Of a stretch of 64,000 nt of DNA, positions 50,638 through 59,342 are shown piece after piece. The position numbers and the translations under genes were made by a program. Position 1 is the stretch's first letter; every line of letters starts with the position of its first letter. The notes beneath the pieces are model-generated. The model was not told the origin of the DNA, did not search any database, and saw only the letters and a program-made list of their open reading frames with translations. The DNA comes from Cupriavidus consociatus (lineage in GTDB: Bacteria > Pseudomonadota > Gammaproteobacteria > Burkholderiales > Burkholderiaceae): contig NZ_JAGIQA010000016.1 in assembly GCF_017814975.1 (NCBI RefSeq), positions 62,001 to 126,000 of the forward strand, written 5' to 3'.

Positions 50638-52770
50638 TCATCGCAGCGACACGTTTTCGTTCAGGATCCGCGGCGTCAGGAACACCAGCAGCTCGGTCCG
50701 GTTGCGGACCTTGGCGTTGTTCTTGAACAGGTAGCCCAGCACCGGAATATCGCCCAGCAGCGGCACCTTGTCGGTGTCGTTGGACTCGGTCTGCGTGTAG
50801 ATGCCGCCGATCACCACGGTGCCGCCGTTTTCCACCAGCACCTGCGTCTGAACGTGCTTGGTGTCGATGGCAAACCCCGACGTCGTCTGGATGCCGACGC
50901 TGTCCTTGTTGACGTCCACATCCAGCAGCACATTGCCTTCAGGCGTGATCTGCGGCGTCACTTCGAGCTTCAGGTTGGCCTTGCGGAACTGCACCGAGGT
51001 GGCGCCGCTTGAGGTGGCGGCCTGGTACGGCAGCTCGGTGCCCTGCTCGATCAGCGCCTTGATGTTGTTGGCCGTGACCACGCGCGGGCTGGAGATGATC
51101 TTGCCCTTGCCGTCAGCCTCGAGTGCCGACAGCTCCAGCGCCAGGAAGCGGGTGGCGGCGCTGTTGAACAGGCTGACCGCGACATTGGCCGGATTGGTGC
51201 CGTTGATCGAGGCGGCCGGCAGGCTCAGGAACGGGCCGTTGTCCGAGGTCGCGCCCGGCAGCACGTTGTTATAGGTATTGCCGACCCTCGCGTTGTTGTA
51301 CTGTCCGGCAAAGCCCAGCTTCACGCCGAGGTTGCGGCTGAAGGAATCGGTGGCCTCGACGATGCGCGCCTCGATGATGACCTGGCGCACCGGGATGTCG
51401 ATCTTGCCGATAAAGCTCTGCACCTCTTCCAGCTTGCTGGCGATATCCGACACGAACAGCTGGTTGGTGCGCGCATCGGCAGTCAGCGAGCCGCGCTTGG
51501 ACAACATGCGCGCACTGGCGCCCGCGCCGCCCGCGGCCCCCGCCACGCCGGCTGGGGCCGCTGCGCCGCCGCCGGCACCCATGCCCAGCAGCATCCGGCG
51601 CACGTCTTCGGCGCGCTGGTAGTTGAGCTGGAACACCTGGCTGCGGATCGGCTCGAGGTCATTGATCTGTTGCTGCGACTCGAGCTCGAGCTTTTCCTTG
51701 GTCTGGAGTTCCGCCTTGGGCGCCACCCACAGCACATTGCCATTGCGGCGCGAGGCCAGCCCCTTGGCATCCATCACGATCTGCAGGGCCTGGTCCCACG
51801 GCACATCCTTGAGCCGCAGCGTGATATTGCCCTGCACGCTTTCGCTGGTGATGATGTTCAGGTTGGTAAAGTCCGCAAACACCTGCAGCAGCGAACGGAT
51901 GTCGATGTTCTGGAAGTTCAGCGACAGGCGCTCGCCACGGTAGCCCGGACCGCTGATCAGCTTGGTCGGGTCTTCCTTGACGGGCCGCACTTCCACCACG
52001 AACTGCGTGTCGGTCTGGTAGGAACTGTATTCCCAGTGACCGCGCGGCTCGATAGTCAGGCGCGCGTTGCCGTTGGTATCGGAGGCAAGCATGTTCTGCA
52101 CCGGCGAGCCGAAGTCGCTGACGTCGAAGCGCCGCCGCAAGTGGTCAGGCAGCGTGGTGCCGAGGAAATCGACCACCACGTTCTTGCCCTGCTGCGCGAT
52201 ATTGATGCCCGAATCGCGCGAGGACAGGTCCACCACCACGCGCCCGGCGCCGTCCGCGCCGCGCCGGAAGTCGATATGGCGCACCGACGGCCGCGCCGCC
52301 GCGGCCGCAGGCGTCGTCGCAGCCGGGGCGAACGTGGGCGCGGCGTTCTTGACCGCCGGCGCCACATTGTCCAGCGCCACCACGAAGACATTGCCGCGCT
52401 GGTCGGTGCGGTAGGTGGCGTTGCGGGTGAGCTCGAGGATCACGCGGGTGCGGTTGCCGATCTGCAGCACGTTGGCGGCCTTGACCAGCTTGCCGCCGTA
52501 GTCATACTGCGCGCGCCCTTTGGCAATGCCGGTATCGGCAAAATCGATCGCGAGCCGTGCCGGGTTCTGCGTGGTGAAATCGATCGGCTTCTGCGCCAGC
52601 GGCCGTTCGAGTTCGACCGTGAACACGGTCTGCTCGCCGACCGTGCTGACGTCCACCGCCTTGATCCGGTTGCTTTGTGCCAGTGCCGCCGGCGCGGCAA
52701 CCAGCAGCAACAGCGCGAGCGTCGCGCTTGCGGCGCCCGCGAGCGCACGATACCAGCGCGCGGGGGTCAT
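50638..52770 (-). CDS. pilQ: Type IV pilus secretin PilQ
   Basis: Outer-membrane secretin through which the type IV pilus passes. 710 residues: signal peptide (LALLLLVAAPAALA), two AMIN domains for peptidoglycan binding (about 40-260, e.g. RLAIDFADTGIAKG), an STN-type N0 domain (GERLSLNFQNIDIRSLLQVFADF), an N1 domain (IIEARIVEATDSFSRNLGVKLGF) and the secretin barrel (VTANNIKALIEQGTELPY, GTVVIGGIYTQTE, LGDIPVLGYLFK). A Gly/Ala-rich insertion follows N0. The ATG at 52770 (MTPARWYRAL) overlaps the pilP stop by 4 bases; a further-upstream in-frame ATG is less likely. Confidence 0.97.
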   Translation of the reverse strand: MTPARWYRALAGAASATLALLLLVAAPAALAQSNRIKAVDVSTVGEQTVFTVELERPLAQKPIDFTTQNPARLAIDFADTGIAKGRAQYDYGGKLVKAANVLQIGNRTRVILELTRNATYRTDQRGNVFVVALDNVAPAVKNAAPTFAPAATTPAAAAARPSVRHIDFRRGADGAGRVVVDLSSRDSGINIAQQGKNVVVDFLGTTLPDHLRRRFDVSDFGSPVQNMLASDTNGNARLTIEPRGHWEYSSYQTDTQFVVEVRPVKEDPTKLISGPGYRGERLSLNFQNIDIRSLLQVFADFTNLNIITSESVQGNITLRLKDVPWDQALQIVMDAKGLASRRNGNVLWVAPKAELQTKEKLELESQQQINDLEPIRSQVFQLNYQRAEDVRRMLLGMGAGGGAAAPAGVAGAAGGAGASARMLSKRGSLTADARTNQLFVSDIASKLEEVQSFIGKIDIPVRQVIIEARIVEATDSFSRNLGVKLGFAGQYNNARVGNTYNNVLPGATSDNGPFLSLPAASINGTNPANVAVSLFNSAATRFLALELSALEADGKGKIISSPRVVTANNIKALIEQGTELPYQAATSSGATSVQFRKANLKLEVTPQITPEGNVLLDVDVNKDSVGIQTTSGFAIDTKHVQTQVLVENGGTVVIGGIYTQTESNDTDKVPLLGDIPVLGYLFKNNAKVRNRTELLVFLTPRILNENVSLR

Positions 52771-53336
52771 GCCGACACCTCCAGCTTGAGGCTGGTCATT
52801 TTCTCTTTCCACTCGGATACCCCCTCCCGGACTAATTCGCGCAACACGATCTCCTGATCGGTGATGCGGACCACCCGGCCGTAACTCTGGCCGAGATACT
52901 GACCCACCTTCACGTGGTGGATCTTGTTATCGACGCGTACGATGCCGAAGGTCTCCCCCTGCTTCTTCAGCATCCCGAGCATCTTGAAATTCTCGAGGGG
53001 GTAGTCTTCGAGCGGCTGGCGCGGCCGCCCGGCTTCGGGCGAATCCGGCAGCGTCTTGTTCAGTTCGCCGATCTTGGCCTGGGCAAAGGGTTCCGGCGCG
53101 TTGGCCGCGGCGTATTCCCGCGCCACGTAGGGCCTGGCTTCGGGCAACGGCTCGGGCGGCTTGGCGCGGGCGTTGCGCGTGGCATCCATCCACTGGCGCA
53201 GCGCGTCTTCGTCGCTGGCGCCGCAGGCGCCCAGCAGGCCCACGGCAAGCGCCGCAGCCGCCATCGCGCGTGGCGATGCCTGCAGGCGCCGCATTGCCGA
53301 GCTGCGAGTACGAGAGGTGCGATGAGTGCGGCTCAT
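52767..53336 (-). CDS. pilP: Type IV pilus assembly lipoprotein PilP
   Basis: Lipoprotein that links the inner-membrane PilMNO platform to the secretin PilQ. 189 residues. A lipobox (LLGAC) near residue 38 follows a basic N-terminus; the conserved C-terminal beta-domain has LENFKMLGMLKKQGETFGIV and HHVKVGQYLGQSYGRVVRI. The start ATG at 53336 overlaps the pilO stop by 4 bases, but an internal ATG 14 residues later (MRRLQASPRAM) would make a more ordinary signal sequence. Confidence 0.94.
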   Translation of the reverse strand: MSRTHRTSRTRSSAMRRLQASPRAMAAAALAVGLLGACGASDEDALRQWMDATRNARAKPPEPLPEARPYVAREYAAANAPEPFAQAKIGELNKTLPDSPEAGRPRQPLEDYPLENFKMLGMLKKQGETFGIVRVDNKIHHVKVGQYLGQSYGRVVRITDQEIVLRELVREGVSEWKEKMTSLKLEVSA

Positions 53337-54004
53337 TTGGCACCTCCCGTCTTGGCGGCGGCGGCAGCCGCAGCGGCCTTGCGTTGCGCAGCCTGCTCGT
53401 CAGGATCGAGCGCACGGTACGCCATCGCGACCGCCTCCATGGAGAGTCCGCCCTCCTTGGTATGGGCAAGCTGCAGGCTCTGCATCGACACGATCCGTGA
53501 CAGCGCGGCCACGTCGGCGTTGAATTGCGCCACCTCGTGATAGCGGCCAGTCACGCGCAGGTTCACGGGGATCTCGGCGAAGTAAGGCTTGAGCACTGCC
53601 GCCTGCGGCTTGAACAGCTCGAACTGCAGGCCACGCGCCACGCCGGCATGGTTGACGTCGGCCAGCAGCGCGTCCATCTCGGTCTTGTTGGGCAACTGCC
53701 GCTCCAGCAGGGCAACGCGTTGCTCGACCTGTTTCTTCTGATCGCGCAATGCGTCGAGGTTGGCCACCTGCGCCACCTTGGACTGGTACGCCTGCTTCAG
53801 GTTTTCCTGTTCCAGCCGCTGGCGGTCGAGCTCGTCGAACTTGCCGCTCCAGTAGAACTGCCAGCCCAGCAGCAGCACCAGTGCCGCCGCCATCACGGCA
53901 AACAGCACGCGCGGCGCGGCCGGCCACGTTTCCGGCTCGTTGAGGTTGAGGCCGCGGAACTGGCTCGTCAAATCGGCCAGGTTGATTTCGGTATTGAGCG
54001 CCAT
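53333..54004 (-). CDS. pilO: Type IV pilus inner-membrane protein PilO
   Basis: Bitopic protein that pairs with PilN in the alignment complex. 223 residues: cytoplasmic N-terminus, one membrane helix (VLFAVMAAALVLLLGWQFYW), a periplasmic coiled-coil (KFDELDRQRLEQENLKQAY to VALLERQLP) and a ferredoxin-like domain (VNLRVTGRYHEVAQFNADVAALSRIV). The C-terminus is an alanine-rich tail. The ATG at 54004 starts two bases after the pilN stop; the open frame further upstream is not coding. Confidence 0.95.
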   Translation of the reverse strand: MALNTEINLADLTSQFRGLNLNEPETWPAAPRVLFAVMAAALVLLLGWQFYWSGKFDELDRQRLEQENLKQAYQSKVAQVANLDALRDQKKQVEQRVALLERQLPNKTEMDALLADVNHAGVARGLQFELFKPQAAVLKPYFAEIPVNLRVTGRYHEVAQFNADVAALSRIVSMQSLQLAHTKEGGLSMEAVAMAYRALDPDEQAAQRKAAAAAAAAKTGGAK

Positions 54005-54006
54005 GG

Positions 54007-54684
54007 TCAGGCTGCCTTTCCGGATGCGGCTGCGGGTGCGGGTGCGGGAGCTGAAGCGGCTGCGCCGGCGGGATTGCCAGACGTACCCTGCTTGCCATTG
54101 GCGCCCGGCGTCTCCGGCGCGCGGTACGCGAAGCGCATCGAGAAATCGAACAGCCGGCGCTGCTCGCGCAGGTTGTTGGTCATCGTGACCGCCTTGGACT
54201 CGACCAGCTCGGCCTTGTCCAGCCACGGCACGTCGCCAAGGTTGCGCAGCAGTTCGGAGATGCGCTCGTTGGACTGCGCCACGCCGGCGATGGTGAAGGC
54301 CTCGCCCGTTTGCTTCAGGCTGGTCAGGTAGACGCCTTCCGGTACCTGGCGCACCAGTTCTTCCAGCAGCTGCACCGGGCGGTTGCGCTCGGTCTGCAGG
54401 CTTTCCACCGCCTTCTGGCGCTGCAGCAGCGCGTCGATATCCTTCTTGAGGTTGTTGACCTCGCGGATCTGGCCGTCGAGCCTGGCATTTTCCGCGCTCA
54501 GCACCTGGTTCAGCGCGACCACGGAGTCGATGCGCCCGTCGATATAGAGCCCGCCCAGCAGCACGACCGCGGCACCCGCCGTGGCCGCGCCGCCGAGTAT
54601 GGAATAGACCTTCTTGCGCCGCGCCGCCTTGCGGGCTTCGTGGTAAGGCAGCAGGTTGACCGAAGGCAGCGTGTTCGTGGACAT
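54007..54684 (-). CDS. pilN: Type IV pilus inner-membrane protein PilN
   Basis: Partner of PilO and PilM. 225 residues. The N-terminal cytoplasmic peptide TLPSVNLLPYHEARKA contains the conserved INLLPY-type motif that binds PilM. One membrane helix, a coiled-coil (NQVLSAENARLDGQIREVNNL) and the domain with LEELVRQVPEGVYLTSLKQTGEAFTI follow. An Ala/Pro-rich C-terminus is added. It lies 18 bases after pilM. Confidence 0.96.
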   Translation of the reverse strand: MSTNTLPSVNLLPYHEARKAARRKKVYSILGGAATAGAAVVLLGGLYIDGRIDSVVALNQVLSAENARLDGQIREVNNLKKDIDALLQRQKAVESLQTERNRPVQLLEELVRQVPEGVYLTSLKQTGEAFTIAGVAQSNERISELLRNLGDVPWLDKAELVESKAVTMTNNLREQRRLFDFSMRFAYRAPETPGANGKQGTSGNPAGAAASAPAPAPAAASGKAA

Positions 54685-54702
54685 TCGAATGCCTCCGGTG
54701 CG

Positions 54703-55788
54703 TTATTGCAGGCCGCGCAAGGCCAGGCCCGCACTGACGATATACGCCGGCAGGTCGCGCTGCAGGTAGCGCTCGTTGACCTTGGCGTTGGTCGCCATGT
54801 TGGCGAACGGATTCGCCAGCGTGGTGGTGATCTTGGTCTGCTGCTGGATCGCCGCCTGCACGCCCAGCAGGGAGGCATGGCCGCCCGACAGCAGGATCTC
54901 GTCGACGCGTCCCAGGCTGGAGCTGGCGATGAAGTTGCCGATCGCGGCCTGCACTTCAAGCGCCAGCGCATCGAGCGACGGCTTGAGCAATTGCGCGCGC
55001 CACGCTTCGGGCAGCGTGTTCTTGCGCTTCTTGATCTCGGCCTTGAGCGCGTCGAGCGTGAACATGCGCGCCGCGCTCTGCGTGAGCTGGTCGCCGTAGC
55101 TGTTGAGCGGCTGTTCGTAGAGCTCTTTCCAGCCCTGGTAGAAGATCGCCTTGGAGCGGCTGCCCCCCAGGTGGACCACCGCCACCACGGGCAGCGCGCG
55201 GGCATCGGCTTCGGACATCTCCTTGGGCACGCCCAGCATCTGCACGATCGACCGCTGCACCGCGTATTCTTCGACGTCCATCACCTGCGGCTTGAGCCCG
55301 GCCATCTCGGCGGCGGTCACGCGCTCCTGCACGCGGTCGCTGTTGGCCGCGGTGACGCGCACGCCGATTCCCCCCTCGGTCTCGCTGGGGCCGATCACGG
55401 CGAAGTCGAAGTTGACCGCCTGCGATGGCGGATAGAGCCGGTGTGCCTCGGACTCGACCTGCGAATACAGTTCGTCCTCGGACAGGTTGTCCGGCAAGCT
55501 GACGGTCTGCGACTCGGTCAGCATGGACGGCACGCCCAGCACCACGTCTTTCGAACGGATGCCGGCCTTGCCGAGCGCACGCCTGAGCGCGATCCCGACG
55601 GCTTCAATGTTGATGACGTTGCCATCGGCAACGGCATTGCGATCCAGCAGTTCGCTGGCGCACTTTTCCAGCCGATAGTCGTGCTTGCCGCCACCGACGG
55701 ACAACTCGACTACCTTGATACTGGATGACCCGATATCCACGCCGACCGTAGTCCGGCGCAGAAGCCCCGACAAAATGCCCCGTCGCAA
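54703..55788 (-). CDS. pilM: Type IV pilus assembly ATPase-like protein PilM
   Basis: Actin-like cytoplasmic protein that binds the PilN N-terminal peptide. 361 residues. Actin/FtsA-fold motifs are visible: VGVDIGSSSIKVVELS (phosphate 1), VAVVHLGGSRSKAIFYQG (phosphate 2) and ILLSGGHASLLGVQAAI (adenosine). The start appears to be TTG at 55788, preceded by GGGGGGTC; the next internal candidate is TTG at 55773. No ATG is placed suitably. First gene of pilMNOPQ, divergent from mrcA. Confidence 0.95.
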   Translation of the reverse strand: MRRGILSGLLRRTTVGVDIGSSSIKVVELSVGGGKHDYRLEKCASELLDRNAVADGNVINIEAVGIALRRALGKAGIRSKDVVLGVPSMLTESQTVSLPDNLSEDELYSQVESEAHRLYPPSQAVNFDFAVIGPSETEGGIGVRVTAANSDRVQERVTAAEMAGLKPQVMDVEEYAVQRSIVQMLGVPKEMSEADARALPVVAVVHLGGSRSKAIFYQGWKELYEQPLNSYGDQLTQSAARMFTLDALKAEIKKRKNTLPEAWRAQLLKPSLDALALEVQAAIGNFIASSSLGRVDEILLSGGHASLLGVQAAIQQQTKITTTLANPFANMATNAKVNERYLQRDLPAYIVSAGLALRGLQ

Positions 55789-56152
55789 GGTGACCCCCCT
55801 GACTTTGAACTCGCCCCCGGCTTGTACGCTCTAATCGGGCGAGCCTTGTTTCTTGACCGAAACACTTGCTCTTTTATGTTGGCCGATTCTCACAAAAACC
55901 AGCATCGGTGGCAATGTGCCGGTCTGACCACGATTCCTTTTTCAGAAGGCTCTCGCCAATCCGTTGCCAAAACCCCACGGTCGTCGGGTTCCCTTCCGCC
56001 TAAGCTTGCTGCATGTAACTTCGCCCTGCATGCCGCCTTCCGCTGCTTTACATCTTGTAACAGCGCGGTAGCGGCGCGCGGGGCACTGCGCGAGCGGCGC
56101 GCCCGATGCCGGAAGATATAATGCCCGGCACCCCTGACTAGGTATTTTCCTT
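55789..56152. promoter_or_regulatory. Divergent intergenic region between pilM and mrcA (364 bp)
   Basis: No gene is seen. It must carry the pilMNOPQ promoter on the minus strand and the mrcA promoter on the plus strand. The mrcA -10 is listed separately; I find no convincing pilM promoter by eye. Confidence 0.6.
56117..56122 (+). promoter_or_regulatory. Candidate -10 (TATAAT) of mrcA
   Basis: A perfect consensus TATAAT lies 31 bases before the mrcA ATG. The expected -35 position (GC-rich) is a poor match, so an activator or another element may compensate. Confidence 0.5.
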
Positions 56153-58525
56153 ATGGCCACAGCACAACAGAAGCATCCTGCCCGCCGCCCGATCTGGGCG
56201 CGTTTCATGTTCTGGGCGGTGGGGCTGGTTGTTGCCGGTGCCGTCATGATCGCGCTGCTGCTCGGCTATGCGCTGCTGGTGGCCGCGCCCAACCTGCCCT
56301 CGCTGGACACCATCACCGACTACCGGCCCAAGATCCCGTTGCGGATCTATACGGCCGACAATGTGCTGATCGGCGAGTTCGGCGAAGAGCGCCGCAATTT
56401 CGTGCCGATCGCCGAGATCCCGGAAGTGATGAAAAAGGCCGTCCTGGCGATCGAGGACGACCGCTTCTACGAACATGGCGGCGTCGACTTCGTCGGCGTG
56501 ATGCGCGCGGGGCTGGCCAACCTGCGCGGAGGCCTGTCGCAAGGTGCGTCGACCATCACCATGCAGGTGGCGCGCAACTTCTTCCTGTCGAGCGAGAAGA
56601 CCTACACCCGCAAGATCTACGAGATGCTGCTGGCGTACAAGATCGAGGCCAACCTGAACAAGGACCAGATCCTCGAGCTGTACATGAACCAGATCTACCT
56701 GGGCCAGCGCGCGTACGGCTTCGACAGCGCCGCGCGCGTGTACTTCGGCAAGTCGGTGCGTGACGTGACGCCGGCCGAGGCCGCAATGCTGGCCGGCCTG
56801 CCCAAGGCGCCGTCGGCGTACAACCCGGTGGTCAACCCGCGCCGCGCCAAGGTGCGCCAGGAATACATCCTGCAGCGCATGCGCGACCTGCGCTACATAA
56901 CCCCCGAGCAATATGACGCTGCGGTGCGCGAAGAACTGAAGGTGCGCACCGAGGGCAACGAGTTTTCGACCCACGCCGAGTACGTCGCCGAAATCGTGCG
57001 CCAGCTGATGTACGCGCAGTACCGTGAAGAAACCTATACGCGCGGCCTGACCGTCTACACCACGCTGACCAAGCCCGACCAGGATGCCGCCTACGAAGCC
57101 GTGCGCACCGGCATCATGAACTACGAGCGCAAGCACGGCTATCGCGGCCCCGAGGCCTTTATCGACCTGCCATCCGATCCGGCGGAGCGCGAGCAGGCGA
57201 TCGACGATGCACTGGTCGAGCACCCGGGCAGCGGCGACCTGCGCTCGGCCGTGGTCACCAGCGTGTCGTCCAAGCAGGTCAAGGCCACGCTGCTGTCGGG
57301 CGAGGTCGCGACCATCGAAGGCTCGACGCTGCGCTTTATTTCGCCGTCGATGTCGGCAAACGCGCAGCCCAAGATGAAGATGCGCCCCGGCGCGATCATC
57401 CGCGTGACACAGGATGACAAGGGCAACTGGTCGGTCACGCAACTGCCGGAAGTGGCCGCAGCGTTCGTGTCGCTGAACCCGCAGGACGGCGAGATCCGTT
57501 CGATGGTGGGCGGCTTCGACTTCAACCGCAACAAGTTCAACCGCGTGACGCAGGCCTGGCGCCAGCCGGGTTCGAGCTTTAAGCCGTTCATCTATTCGGC
57601 GGCGCTGGAGAAGGGCTTCTCGCCGGCCACGGTGATCAACGACGCGCCGCTGACGATCGGCCCCGATACCGGCGGCCAGGTGTGGGAGCCGAAGAACTAC
57701 GACGGCCGCTTCGAAGGCCCGATGACCATGCGCCGCGCGCTGGCCAAGTCCAAGAACCTGGTTTCGGTGCGAATCCTGCGCGCGATCGGCACGCAGTATG
57801 CGCAGGACTACATCACCCGCTTCGGCTTCGAGGCCGACAAGCACCCTGCCTACCTGCCGATGGCGCTGGGTTCGGGCAGCGTCACGCCGTTGCAGATGGC
57901 GGGTGCGTATTCGGTGTTCGCCAACGGCGGCTACCGCGTCAATCCGTACCTGATCCAGAAGGTGGTGGACGCGCGCGGCAATGTGATCTCCGAAACCCAT
58001 CCGCAACGCGCCGGCAGCGATGCCGTGCGCGTGCTCGACGCACGCACCGCGTTTATCGCCGACACCATGCTGCGCGACGTGGTCCGCTTCGGCACTGCCA
58101 ACCCGGCCAAACAACGCCTGGGCCGCAACGACCTCGCCGGCAAGACCGGCACCACCAATGATGCGGTCGATGCCTGGTTCGCCGGCTATACGCCCAACCT
58201 GGTAGCGATCGCCTGGATGGGCTACGACCAGCCCAAGAGCCTGGGCGTGCGCGAGACCGGTGGCGGACTGGCACTGCCGATCTGGGTCGGCTACATGAGC
58301 AAGGCGCTCAAGGGCGTGCCCGAATCGCCGGAGCGGCCGGCGCCGGAAGGCGTGCTGATGGTGGGCGGCGACTGGACCTTCGAGGAAAACGCAGGCGGTG
58401 CCGGCGTGGCCTCGGTCGGCCTGGGCGATCCGTGGCCAGGCAAGCCGGAGGATTCCACGACGACACCGTCGCCGGATACCGAGCAGGAGAAGAAGAAGAT
58501 CCTGGAAATGTTCGGCGGCGCCTGA
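56153..58525 (+). CDS. mrcA: Penicillin-binding protein 1A (bifunctional transglycosylase/transpeptidase)
   Basis: Class A penicillin-binding protein that polymerises and crosslinks peptidoglycan. 790 residues: one N-terminal membrane helix (FMFWAVGLVVAGAVMIALLLGYALL), a GT51 transglycosylase domain with catalytic glutamate in AIEDDRFYEHGGVD and QGASTITMQVARNFFLS, an OB-like linker, and a transpeptidase domain with the nucleophile Ser474 in SSFK, the KSKN motif and KTGTT at 664. An acidic, proline-rich tail ends the protein. Monocistronic and divergent from pilMNOPQ. Confidence 0.97.
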   Translation: MATAQQKHPARRPIWARFMFWAVGLVVAGAVMIALLLGYALLVAAPNLPSLDTITDYRPKIPLRIYTADNVLIGEFGEERRNFVPIAEIPEVMKKAVLAIEDDRFYEHGGVDFVGVMRAGLANLRGGLSQGASTITMQVARNFFLSSEKTYTRKIYEMLLAYKIEANLNKDQILELYMNQIYLGQRAYGFDSAARVYFGKSVRDVTPAEAAMLAGLPKAPSAYNPVVNPRRAKVRQEYILQRMRDLRYITPEQYDAAVREELKVRTEGNEFSTHAEYVAEIVRQLMYAQYREETYTRGLTVYTTLTKPDQDAAYEAVRTGIMNYERKHGYRGPEAFIDLPSDPAEREQAIDDALVEHPGSGDLRSAVVTSVSSKQVKATLLSGEVATIEGSTLRFISPSMSANAQPKMKMRPGAIIRVTQDDKGNWSVTQLPEVAAAFVSLNPQDGEIRSMVGGFDFNRNKFNRVTQAWRQPGSSFKPFIYSAALEKGFSPATVINDAPLTIGPDTGGQVWEPKNYDGRFEGPMTMRRALAKSKNLVSVRILRAIGTQYAQDYITRFGFEADKHPAYLPMALGSGSVTPLQMAGAYSVFANGGYRVNPYLIQKVVDARGNVISETHPQRAGSDAVRVLDARTAFIADTMLRDVVRFGTANPAKQRLGRNDLAGKTGTTNDAVDAWFAGYTPNLVAIAWMGYDQPKSLGVRETGGGLALPIWVGYMSKALKGVPESPERPAPEGVLMVGGDWTFEENAGGAGVASVGLGDPWPGKPEDSTTTPSPDTEQEKKKILEMFGGA

Positions 58526-58554
58526 TCGGTCCGGCAGAATCCCCAGAAAGCAAG

Positions 58555-58579
58555 AAAGCCGGCCCCTGGCCGGCTTTTT
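58555..58579. terminator. Terminator between mrcA and cyaY
   Basis: A 10-bp stem (AAAGCCGGCC/GGCCGGCTTT) with a CCT-type loop and a T tail on the plus strand and A/T-rich flank on the other, so it can serve both convergent genes. Confidence 0.88.
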
Positions 58580-58601
58580 CCTTATGCAACGCGCGCTGGC
58601 T

Positions 58602-58937
58602 TCAGCCCAGCCTGAGCGCGGTGCCGGCCTGCTCGCTCACATAGCCCGACAGTGCCGCGTACAGTTCGCCGCCATTGCGCGTGTCGACCCAGCGCTCGCC
58701 GTCGCGGCGGAAGTGGAAACCGCCGGAGCGCGCCGCCACCCACAGTTCCTGCATCGGCGCCTGGCTGTTGATGATGATCTTGGAGCCGTTCTCGAACTCC
58801 AGTTCCATCACGTTGCCGGTGCGGCTGATTTCCACATCGGCATCGGCCGCGTCGGCGGCGGCTTCGACCGCGGCTTCAATGCGGTCCAGCTCCTGCGTGG
58901 CCAGGGCCAGGAACTCGCTTTCGCTCAAGGGGGGCAT
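58602..58937 (-). CDS. cyaY: Frataxin-like iron-sulfur assembly protein CyaY
   Basis: Bacterial frataxin, which binds iron and modulates cysteine desulfurase activity in iron-sulfur cluster assembly. 111 residues with the acidic first helix (LALATQELDRIEAAVEAAADA), the sheet signature NGSKIIINSQAPMQELWVA and GGFHFRRDGERWVDTRNGGELYAAL. The start is the ATG of MPPLSESEF. It is single, divergent from the lptM-like gene across 169 bp. Confidence 0.96.
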   Translation of the reverse strand: MPPLSESEFLALATQELDRIEAAVEAAADAADADVEISRTGNVMELEFENGSKIIINSQAPMQELWVAARSGGFHFRRDGERWVDTRNGGELYAALSGYVSEQAGTALRLG

Positions 58938-59106
58938 GCTAAACTCCGAGACCGCCGTTGCCGCCGCTGCCCGGACCGGGCGTACGTGGCGCGAACGGCG
59001 TTTTTTGTTGACAATTCATGTAGCGCAGAGCTTGGTCGACCCGGCCAGATATGCCTCATCGCGCCGGAATCCGCCAACGCCATGCCAACAGCCTAAAGGA
59101 CGACCG

Positions 59107-59340
59107 ATGCTGCGTCGTGTTGCGATTGTATCGGCGTTTGCCGCCACCCTTGCGATGCCCCTGCTGGGCGGATGCGGCATCCGCGGGCCGCTGGCCATGC
59201 CCAAGGTACCGCCCGAGCCGACTGCGCCCACCGTGGCCGATCCCGGACTGGGCCGCACCGATGTGGTGCCGCTTCCGACGCCCGCTCCGGGCCCGGCCAG
59301 CCAGCCGGCATCGTCGCCCGCCGCCCCCACTACCCGATAA
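59107..59340 (+). CDS. lptM: Small LptM (YifL)-like lipoprotein
   Basis: A 77-residue lipoprotein. The signal ends in a lipobox LLGGC (Cys23), and the residues after the lipid cysteine (GIRGPL) match the short GxxGPL motif of LptM/YifL, which assists maturation of the LPS translocon LptDE. The rest is proline/alanine-rich and unstructured. The location directly upstream of lysA (2-base gap) and beside cyaY is the conserved cyaY-lptM-lysA arrangement. Confidence 0.88.
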   Translation: MLRRVAIVSAFAATLAMPLLGGCGIRGPLAMPKVPPEPTAPTVADPGLGRTDVVPLPTPAPGPASQPASSPAAPTTR

Positions 59341-59342
59341 CC

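Noticed and set aside
56138-58114. A 658-codon minus-strand open frame opposite mrcA
   Set aside because: Shadow of a strongly supported penicillin-binding protein gene.
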